A DNA stretch of 64,000 nucleotides, from positions 579,993 through 643,992 of the forward strand of contig JABXNX010000023.1 in the NCBI GenBank assembly GCA_014843695.1, in the 5' to 3' direction. The notes below the pieces were generated by a model. That model did no database searches, was not told where the DNA came from, and saw only the letters and a list, made by a program, of their open reading frames with translations. This DNA is from Archivesica marissinica (taxonomy: Eukaryota > Mollusca > Bivalvia > Venerida > Vesicomyidae). The first letter of the stretch is position 1. Every line of letters begins with the position of its first letter. The position numbers and the translations under genes are program-made. This document shows positions 53,374 through 64,000 of this stretch, piece by piece.

Positions 53374-56300
53374 GTTACATGTAGCATCATGTTATATGTA
53401 GCATCATGTTATATGTAGCATCATGTTATATGTAACATCATGTTATATGTTGCATAATGTATCATCATGTAGCATCACGTTATATGTAGCATCATGTTAT
53501 ATGTAGCATAATGTAGCATCATGTTACATGTAGCATCATGTTATATGTTGCATAATGTATCATCATGTAGCATCACATTATATGTAGCATCATGTTATAT
53601 GTAGCATCATGTTTTATGTAGCATCATGTAGCATCATGTTATATGTAGCATCATGTAGCATCATGTTATATGTAGCATCATGTTTTATGTAGCATCATGT
53701 AGCATCATGTTATATGTAGCATCATGTTATATGTAGCATCATGTTATATGTTGCATCATGTATCGTCATGTAGCATCATGTTATATGTAGCATCATGTTA
53801 TATGTAGCATCATGTATCGTCATGTAGCATCATGTTATATGTAGCATCATGCTATATGTAGCATCATGTTATATGTAGCATCATGTAGCATCATGTTATG
53901 TGTAGTATCATGTTATATGTAGCATCATGTAGCATCATGTTATATGTAGCATCATGTAGCATCATGTTATATGTAGCATCATGTAGCATCATGTTATATG
54001 TAGTATAATGTAGCATCATGTTATATGTAGCATCATTTGGCATCATGTTATATGTAGCATCATGTAGCATCATGTTATATGTAGCATCATGTAGCATCAT
54101 GTTATGTGTAGTATCATGTTATATGTAGCATCATGTAGCATCATGTTATATGTAGCATCATGTAGCATCATGTTATATGTAGCATCATGTAGCATCATGT
54201 TATATGTAGTATAATGTAGCATCATGTTATATGTAGCATCATTTGGCATCATGTTATATGTAGCATCATGTAGCATCATGTTATATGTAGCATCATGTAG
54301 CATCATGTTATGTGTAGTATCATGTTATATGTAGCATCATGTAGCATCATGTTATATGTAGCATCATGTTATATGTAGCATCATGTAGCATCATGTTACA
54401 TGTATCGTCATGTAGCATCATGTTATATGTTGCATCATGTTATATGTAGTATCATGTAGCATCATGTTATATGTGGTATCATGTTATATGTAGCATTATG
54501 TAGCATCATGTATCATCATGTAGCATCATGTTATATGTAGCATCATGCTATATGTAGCATCATGTTATATGTAGCATCATGTATCGTCATGTAGCATCAT
54601 GTTATATGTAGCATCATGTTATATGTAGCATCATGTTATACGTAGCATCATGTTTTATGTAGCATCATGTAGCATCATGTTATATGTAGCATCATGTTAT
54701 ATGTAGCATCATGTAGCATCATGTTATATGTTGCATCATGTATCGTCATGTAGCATCATGTTATATGTAGCATCATGTTATATGTAGCATCATGTATCGT
54801 CATGTAGCATCATGTTATATGTAGCATCATGCTATATGTAGCATCATGTTATATGTAGCATCATGTAGCATCATGTAGCATCATGTAGCATCATGTTATA
54901 TATAGCATCATGTTATATGTAGCATCATGTAGCATCATGTTACATGTAGCATCATGTTATATGTAGCATCATGTAGCATCATGTTATATGTAGCATCATG
55001 TAGCATCATTGTATATGTAGCATCATGTAGCATCATGTTATATGTAGCATCATGTAGCATCATGATATATATGTAGTATAATGTAGCATCATGTTATATG
55101 TAGCATCATGTGGCATCATGTTATATGTAGCATCATGTTATATGTAGCATCATGTAGCATCATGTTATATGTAGCATCATGTTATATGTATCATCATGTA
55201 GCATCATGCTATATGTAGCATCATGTAGCATCATGTTATATGTAGCATCATGTAGCATCATGTTATATGTAGCATCATGTTATATGTAGCATCATGTAGC
55301 ATCATGTTACATGTATCATCATGTAGCATCATGTTATATGTTGCATCATGTTATATGTAGTATCATGTAGCATCATGTTATATGTGGCATCATTTTATAT
55401 GTAGCATTATGTAGCATCATGTATCATCATGTAGCATCATGTTATATGTAGCATCATGCTATATGTATCATCATGTTACATGTAGCATCATGTTATATGT
55501 ATCATCATGTTATATGTATCATCATGCTATATGTATCATCATGTTACATGTAGCATCATGTAGCATCATGTTATATGTAGCATCATGTAGCATCATGTTA
55601 TATGTAGCATCATGTAGCATCATGCTATATGTAGCATCATGCTATATGTAGCATCATGTTATATGTAGCATCATGTAGCATCATGTTATATGTAGCATCA
55701 TGTAGCATCATGTTATATGTAGCATCATGTTATATGTAGCATCATGTTATATGTAGCATCATGTTATATGTGGCATCATGAATCATCATGTTACATGTAG
55801 CACCATGTTATATGTAGCATCATGTTATATGTAGCATCATGTTATATGTAGCTTATATGTAGCATCATGTTATATGTAGCATCATGTTATATGTGGCATC
55901 ATGTATCATCATGTTATATGTAGCATCATGTTACATGTAGCATCATGTTATATGTAGCATGTAGCATCATGTTATATGTAGCATCATGTAGCATCATGTA
56001 GCATCATGTTATATGTAGCATCATGTAGCATCGTGTTATATGTATCATCATGTTATATGTAGCATCATGTCACATCATGTTATATGTAGCATAATGTTAT
56101 ATGTATCATCATGTCGCATCATGATATATGTAGCATCATGTTATATGTATCATCATGTAGCATCATGTTATATGTAGCATCATGTTATATGTATCATCAT
56201 GTAGCATCATGTTATATGTAGCATCATGTTATATGTAGCATCATGTTATATGTAGCATCATGTAGCATCATGTTATATGTAGCATCATGTTATAGGTATC

Positions 56301-56528
56301 ATCATGTAGCATCATGTTATATGTACCATCATGTCGCATCATGTTATATTTAGCATCATGTAGCATAATGTAGCATCATGTTACATGTAGCATCATGTAG
56401 CATCATGTTATATGTAGCATCATGTAGCATCATGTAGCATCATGTTATATGTAGCATCATGTAGCATCATGTTATATGTAGCATCATGTTATATGTAGTA
56501 TTATGTAGCATCATGCTATATGTAGTAT
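53374..56528. repeat. Irregular 17-bp/10-bp tandem array (tgtagcatcatgttata)
   Basis: It is built from 'tgtagcatcatgttata' (17 bases) and a shortened 'tgtagcatca' (10 bases) in mixed order, so 17- and 27-base spacings alternate. The core is the same as the end of the 48-bp unit to its left, so the two arrays are related. A 206-bp block is duplicated in tandem (53891 and 54097). Variants 'tatcatcatg', 'tatcgtcatg' and 'tgttgcatca' are scattered. Confidence 0.95.
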
Positions 56529-56647
56529 TAATGTTTGAATATCTGATTATTTTTACTTTTATTGCATACATCTAGGAAGAGGAAGTTTTGGTATTATGTG
56601 ATATTGTGTGTGCTGTTGTAACCTGATTGTTGTTATATTGTTCTATC
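56529..56647. other. Short single-copy spacer
   Basis: About 120 bases of T-rich sequence between two arrays. It contains 'ttttattgcatacatctag', which looks like an acceptor, followed by a short frame ending in TGA. No supported exon. Confidence 0.5.
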
Positions 56648-59600
56648 ATCACACTCCATGTCAGTGCACTGTCACACTCTATGTCAGCGCACCATCACAC
56701 TCTATGTCAGCGCAATGTCACACTCCATGTCAGCGCAATGTCACACTCCATGTCAGCGCACCATCACACTCTATGTCAGCGCACCATCACACTCTATGTC
56801 AGCGCACCATCACACTCTATGTCAGCGCACCATCACACTCTATGTCAGCGCAATGTCACACTCCATGTCAGCGCAATGTCACACTCCATGTCAGCGCACC
56901 ATCACACTCTATGTCAGCGCAATGTCACACTCCATGTCAGCGCAATGTCACACTCCATGTCAGCGCACCATCACACTCCATGTCAGCGCACCATCACACT
57001 CCATGTCATCGCACTGTCACACTCCATGTCAGCGCACTGTCACACTCTATGTCAGCGCACCATCACACTCCATGTCAGCGCAATGTCACACTACATGTCA
57101 GCGCACCGTCACACTCCATGTCAGCGCAGTGTCACACTCCATGTCAGCGCACCGGCACACTCCATGTCAGTGCACCATCACACTCCATGTCAGTGCAATG
57201 TCACACTACATGTCAGCACACCGTCACACTCCATGTCAGCGCAGTGTCACACTCCATGTCAGTGCACCATCACACTCCATGTCAGTGTACTGTCACATTC
57301 CATGTCAGCATACCATCACACTCCATGTCAGTGCACCATCACACTCCATGTCAGCGCACCGTCACACTCCATGTCAGTGCACCATCACACTCCATGTCAG
57401 TGCAGTGTCACACTCCATGTCAGTGCACCATCACACTCCATGTCAGCGCAGTGTCACAATCCATGTCAGTGCACCATCATACTCCATGTCAGTGCACCAT
57501 CACACTCCATGTCAGTGCGCCATCACACTCTATGTCAGTGCACCATCACACTCCATGTCAGTGCACCGTCACACTCTATGTCAGTGCACCGTCACACTCC
57601 ATGTCAGTGCACCGTCACACTCCATGTCAGTGCACCATAACATTCTATGTCAGCGCACCATCACACTCCATGTCAGTGCACCATCACACTCCATGTCAGT
57701 GCAGTGTCACACTCCATGTCAGTACACCGTCACACTCCATGTCAGCACAGTGTCACACTCCATGTCAGTACACCGTCAAACTCCATGTCAGCGCACCATC
57801 ACACTCCATGTCAGCGCACCGTCACACTCCATGTCAGCGCACTGTCACACTCTATGTCAGCACACCATCACACTCCATGTCAGCGCAGTGTCACACTCCA
57901 TGTCAGTACACCTTCACACTCCATGTCAGCGCACTGTTACACTCTATGTCAGCGCAACATAACACTCCATGTCAGCGCACCATCACACTCCATGTCAGCG
58001 CAGTGTCACACTCCATGTCGGTACACCATCACACTCCATATCAGCGCAGTGTAACACTCCATGTCAGTGCACCGGCACAGTCCATGTCAGCGCACCGTCA
58101 CACTCCATGTCAGCGCAATGTCATACTACATGTCAGCGCACCGGCACACTCCATGTCAGTGCACCATCACACTCCATGTCAGTGTACCGTCACACTCCAT
58201 GTCAGCGCAGTGTCACACTCCATGTCAGTGCACCATCACACTCCATGTCAGTACACTGTCATACTCCATGTCAGTGCACCATAACACTCTATGTCAGCGC
58301 ACCATCACACTCCATGTCAGCGCACCATCACACTCCATGTCAGCGCAGTGTCACACTCCATGTCAGTACACCTTCACACTCCATGTCAGCGCACTGTTAC
58401 ACTCTATGTCAGCGCAACATAACACTCCATGTCAGCGCACCATCACACTCCATGTCAGCGCAGTGTCACACTCCATGTCGGTACACCATCACACTCCATA
58501 TCAGCGCAGTGTAACACTCCATGTCAGTGCACCGGCACAGTCCATGTCAGCGCACCGTCACACTCCATGTCAGCGCAATGTCATACTACATGTCAGCGCA
58601 CCGGCACACTCCATGTCAGTGCACCATCACACTCCATGTCAGTGTACCGTCACACTCCATGTCAGCGCAGTGTCACACTCCATGTCAGTGCACCATCACA
58701 CTCCATGTCAGTACACTGTCATACTCCATGTCAGTGCACCATAACACTCTATGTCAGCGCACCATCACACTCCATGTCAGCGCACCATCACACTCCATGT
58801 CAGCGCAGTGAAACACTCCATGTCAGTACACCGTCACACTCCATGTCAGCGCACTGTCACACTCTATGTCAGCGCACCATCACACTCCATGTCAGCACAC
58901 CATCACACTCCATGTCAGCGCAGTATCACACTCCATGTCAGTGCACCGTCACAGTCCATGTCAGTGCACCGTCACACTCCATGTCAGTGCACCATAACAC
59001 TCTATGTCAGCACACCATCACACTCCATGTTAGCGCACCATCACACTCCATGTCAGCGCAGTGTCACACTTCATGTCAGTACACCGTTACACTCCATGTC
59101 AGCGCACTGTCACACTCTATATCAGCGCACCATCACACTCCATGTCAGCGCACCATCACACTCCATGTCAGGGCAGTATCACACTACATGTCAGTACACC
59201 GTCACACTCCATGTCAGTGCACTGTCACACTCTAAGTCAGTGCACCATCACACTCCATGTCAGTGCACCATCACACTCCATGTCAGTGCACCATAACACT
59301 CCATGTCATCGCACCATCACACTCCATGTCAGCGCAGTGTCACACTCCATGTCAGTGCACCATCACACTCCATGTCAGTGCACCGTCACACTCCATGTCA
59401 GCGCACCATCACACTCTATGTCAGTGCACCATCACACTCCATGTTAGCGCACCATCACACTCCATGTCAGCGCAGTGTCACACTCCATGTCAGTACACCG
59501 TCACACTCCATGTCGGCGCACCATCACACTCCATGTCATCGCAGTGTCACACTCCATGTCAGCACACCATCACACTCCATGTCAGTGCACCATCACACTC

Positions 59601-62600
59601 CATGTCAGTGCACCGTCACACTCCATGTCAGTGCACCATCACACTCTATGTCAGTGCACCGTCACACTCCATGTCAGCACACCATCACTCTCTATGTCAG
59701 TGCAGTGTCACACTCCATGTCAGTGCACCATCACACTCTATGTCAGTGCACTATCACACTCTATGTCAGTGCACCGTCACACTCCATGTCAGTGCACCGT
59801 CACACTCCATGTCAGTGCACCATCACACTCCATGTCAGCGCAGTGTCACACTCCATGTCAGTGCACCGTCACACTCCATGTCAGTGCACCATCACACTCA
59901 ATGTCAGTGCACCATCACACTCCATGTCAGTGCACTGTCACACTCTATATCAGTGCACCAACACACTCCATGTCAGTGCACCATCACACTCCATGTCAGT
60001 GCACCATCACACTCCATGTCAGTGCACCATAACACTCTATGTCAGCGCACCATCACACTATGTCAGCGCACCATCACACTCCATGTCAGCACACCATCAC
60101 ACTCCATGTCAGCGCAGTGTCACACTCCATGTCAGTGCACCATCACACTCCATGTCAGTGCACCGTCACACTCTATGTCAGTGCACCATCACACTCCATG
60201 TCAGCGCACCATCACACTCCATGTCAGCGCAGTGTCACACTCCATGTCAGTGCACCGTCACACTCCATGTCAGTGCACCGTCACACTCCATGTCAGCGCA
60301 CCATCACACTCCATGTCAGCGCACCGTCACACTCCATTCAGTGCACCGTCACCTCCATGTCAGCGCTCCATCACACTCCATGTCAGTGCACCATCACACT
60401 CTATGTCAGTGCACCATCATACTCCATGTTAGCGCACCATCACTCCATGTCAGCGCAGTGTCACACTCCATGTCAGTACACCGTCACACTCCATGTCGGC
60501 GCACCATCACACTCCATGTCAGCGCAGTGTCACACTCCATGTCAGCACATCATCACACTCCATGTCAGTGAACCATCACACTTCATGTCAGTGCACCATC
60601 ACACTCTATGTCAGTGCACCGTCACACTCCATGTCAGCACACCATCACTCTCTATGTCAGCGCAGTGTCACACTCCATGTCAGTGCACCGTCACACTCCA
60701 TGTCAGTGCACCGTCACACTCCATGTCAGCGCACCATCACACTCCATGTCAGCGCACCGTCACACTCCATGTCAGTGCACCGTCACACTCCATGTCAGCG
60801 CTCCATCACACTCCATGTCAGTGCACCATCACACTCTATGTCAGTGCACCATCATACTCCATGTTAGCGCACCATCACACTCCATGTCAGCGCAGTGTCA
60901 CACTCCATGTCAGTACACCGTCACACTCCATGTCGGCGCACCATCACACTCCATGTCAGCGCAGTGTCACACTCCATGTCAGCACATCATCACACTCCAT
61001 GTCAGTGCACCATCACACTGCATGTCAGTGCACCATCACACTCTATGTCAGTGCACCGTCACACTCCATGTCAGCACACCATCACTCTCTATGTCAGCGC
61101 AGTGTCACACTCCATGTCAGCGCACCATCACACTCCATGTCAGCACACCATCACACTCCATGTCAGCACAGTGTCACACTCCATGTCAGTGCACCATCAT
61201 ACTACATGTCAGTGCAGTGTCACACTCCATGTCAGCACACCATCATACTCCATGTCAGCTCAGTGTCAGACTCCATGTCAGTGCACCATCAAACTACATG
61301 TCAGTACACCATCACACTCCATGTCAGCGCACCATCACACTCCATGTCAGCGCACCGTCACACTCCATGTCAGTGCACCGTCACACTCCGTGTCAGCGCA
61401 CCATCACACTCCATGTCAGTGCACCGTCACACTCCATGTCAGCACACCATCACACTCCATGTCAGCGCACCATCACACTCCATGTCAGCGCAGTGTCACA
61501 CTCCATGTCAGTGCAACGTCACACTCCATGTCAGTGCACCGTCACACTCCATGTCAGCGCACCATCACACTTCATGTCAGCGCACCGTCACACTCCATGT
61601 CAGTGCACCATCACACTCTATGTCAGTGCACCGTCACACTCCATGTCAGTGCACCATCACACTCTTTGTCAGTGCACCGTCACACTCCATGTCAGCACAC
61701 CATCACTCTCTATGTCAGCGCAGTGTCACACTCCATGTCAGTGCACCATCACACTCCATGTCAGCACACCATCACACTATGTCAGCGCACCATCACACTC
61801 CATGTCAGCACACCAACACACTCCATGTCAGCGCAGTGTCACACCCCATGTCAGTGCACCATCACACTCCATGTCAGTGCACCGTCACACTCTATGTCAG
61901 TGCACCATCACACTCCATGTCAGCGCACCATCACACTCCATGTCAGCGCAGTGTCACACTCCATGTCAGTGCACCGTCACACTCCATGTCAGTGCACCGT
62001 CACACTCCATGTCAGCGCACCATCACACTTCATGTCAGCGCACCATCACACTCCATGTCAGTGCACCGTCACACTCCATGTCAGCGCTCCATCACACTCC
62101 ATGTCAGTGCACCATCACACTCTATGTCATTGCACCATCACACTCCATGTTAGCGCACCATCACACTCCATGTCAGCGCAGTGTCACACTCCATGTCAGT
62201 ACACCGTCACACTCCATGTCGGCGCACCATCACACTCCATGTCAGCGCAGTGTCACACTCCATGTCAGCACACCATCACACTCCATGTCAGTGCACCATC
62301 ACACTCCATGTCAGTGCACCATCACACTCTATGTCAGTGCACCATCACACTCCATGTTAGCGCACCATCACACTCCATGTCAGCGCAGTGTCACACTCCA
62401 TGTCAGTACACCGTCACACTCCATGTCGGCGCACCATCACACTCCATGTCAGCGCAGTGTCACACTCCATGTCAGCATACCATCACACTCCATGTCAGTG
62501 CACCATCACACTCCATGTCAGTGCACCATCACACTCTATGCCAGTGCACCATCATACTCCATGACAGCACACCATCACTCTCTATGTCAGCGCAGTGTCA

Positions 62601-64000
62601 CACTCCAGGTCAGCGCACCATCACACTCCATATCAGCACACCATCACACTCCATGTCAGCACAGTGTCACATTCCATGTCAGCACACCATCATACTCCAT
62701 GTCAGCTCAATGTCAGACTCCATGTCAGTGCACCATCAAACTACATGTCATTACACCGTCACACTCCATGTCAGTGCACCATCACACTCCATGTCAGCGC
62801 ACCGTCACACTCCATGTCAGTGCACCGTCACACTCCATGTCAGCGCACCATCACACTCCATGTCAGTGCACCGTCACACTCCATGTCAGCGCACCATCAC
62901 ACTCCATGTCAGAGCATCATCACACTCTATGTCAGCGCAGTGTCACATTCCATGTCAGCGCACCGTCACACTCCATGTCAGTGCACCGTCACACTCCATG
63001 TCAGCGCTCCATCACACTCCATGTCAGTGCACCATCACACTCTATGTTAGCGCACCATCACACTCCATGTCAGCGCAGTGTCACACTCCATGTCAGTACA
63101 CCGTCACACTCCATGTCGGCGCACCATCACACTCCATGTCAGCGCAGTGTCACACTCCATGTCAGCACACCATCACACTCCATGTCAGTGCACCATCACA
63201 CTCCATGTCAGTGCACCATCACACTCTATGTCAGTGCACCATCACATTACATGTCAGCACACCATCACTCTCTATGTCAGCGCAGTGTCACACTCCATGT
63301 CAGCGCACCATCACACTCCATGTCAGCACACCATCACACTCCATGTCAGCACAGTGTCACACTCCATGTCAGCGCACCATCACACTACATGTCAGCGCAG
63401 TGTCACACTCCATGTCAGCACACCATCATACTCCATGTCAGCTCAGTGTCAGACTCCATGTCAGTGCACCATCAAACTACATGTCAGTACACCGTCACAC
63501 TACATGTCAGCGCACCATCACACTCCATGTCAGCGCACCGTCACACTCCATGTCAGTGCACCGTCACACTCCATGTCAGCGCACCATCACACTCCATGTC
63601 AGCGCACCATCACACTCTATGTCAGCGCAGTGTCACACTCCATGTCAGTGCACTGTCACACTCCATGTCAGCGCACCATCACACTCCATGTCAGCGCAGT
63701 GTCACACTCAATGTCAGCGCACCATCACATTCCATGTCAGCACACCATCACACTCCATGTCAGCACAGTGTCACACTCCATGTCAGCACACCATCATACT
63801 CCATGTCAGCTCAATGTCAGACTCCATGTCAGTGCACCATCAAACTACATGTCATTACACCGTCACACTCCATGTCAGCGCACCATCACACTCCATGTCA
63901 GCGCACCGTCACACTCCATGTCAGTGCACCGTCACACTCCATGTCAGCGCACCATCACACTCCATGTCAGTGCACCGTCACACTCCATGTCAGCGCACCA
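56648..64000. repeat. 23-bp tandem repeat array, about 320 copies, continuing past window
   Basis: 'cactccatgtcagcgcac' plus 'catca', 'cgtca' or 'tgtca' recurs every 23 bases, for example at 63181 and 63204. It is unrelated to the 23-bp array after exon B. Because the unit has no stop codon in any + frame and 23 is not a multiple of three, all three frames stay open and give His/Ser/Cys-rich repeats up to about 700 codons. These are not annotated as genes. A 460-bp block (20 units) is duplicated in tandem near 57863-58810, and larger shared blocks recur around 60360, 60800, 62090 and 63005. Confidence 0.97.

Noticed and set aside
53115..53390. Reverse-strand 91-codon frame over the SINE
   Set aside because: The DNA is explained by a tRNA-derived SINE with a B box and flanking duplication. 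The frame is incidental.
56575..56601. Kinase glycine-loop-like peptide GRGSFGIM after an acceptor-like 'catctag'
   Set aside because: Only eight codons before a TGA, with no following kinase sequence. It is likely chance.
56608..64000. Frames up to 704 codons in the last 23-bp array
   Set aside because: Three overlapping frames are equally open and encode the same cyclic peptide. They arise from stop-free composition.
46160..64000. CRISPR-like regular repeats of 23-48 bases
   Set aside because: The repeats are contiguous with no unique spacers, there are no cas genes, and the locus is eukaryotic.

Overview
This is a eukaryotic, animal window. It covers the introns around two coding exons of one gene, a Tiam1/still-life (sif) type Rac guanine-nucleotide exchange factor, on the + strand. 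Exon A (1149-1283, 45 codons) and exon B (45953-46147, 65 codons) are both phase 0 at each end and join directly as ...TEKAYVK/DLNCLLERYLEPL..., the start of the DH (RhoGEF) domain. I recognised no other intact gene. The gene type, a tRNA-derived SINE with a molluscan-looking tail and a Tc1-like transposase relic suggest an invertebrate, possibly a mollusc. That assignment is an inference.

By eye, more than 90% of the resolved sequence is tandem repeat. From left to right: a 42-bp array (1-294), a 35-bp array (292-1048), exon A, a 50-bp array made of exon A's own 3' end plus its splice donor (1284-1590), and a huge 49-bp array (about 1591-29068). An arbitrary 1000-N gap follows. The next contig (30069-43488) holds a 43-bp array, a 50-bp array, a short mixed region with 58-bp repeats, a 13-bp array and a 57-bp array. 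After a second 1000-N gap the 49-bp array returns (44489-45858) and runs to within about 20 bases of the exon B acceptor. A 76-bp tandem duplication of that acceptor and the first 18 codons of exon B lies there.

Downstream of exon B are a 23-bp array (46160-46796), about 290 bp of single-copy sequence, a second 35-bp array (47084-50095), a broken Tc1-like transposase (50096-50614), a 48-bp array (51126-53123), a SINE (53124-53373), an irregular 17-bp array (53374-56528) and a different 23-bp array that runs off the window (56648-64000).

The central observation is that the 49-bp array is descended from the gene's own coding exon. Thirty-nine of its 49 bases align to the last 13 codons of exon A, with 35 of 39 identical in a good copy, and the other ten replace the start of the intron. 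The 50-bp units beside the exon are the intermediate form and still carry the intact AAG/gtacag donor. An exon-intron junction in a catalytic domain has therefore been amplified several hundred-fold inside its own intron, and the donor GT was lost in the abundant form. The long open frames across the arrays are consequences of repeat composition and are not annotated as genes.
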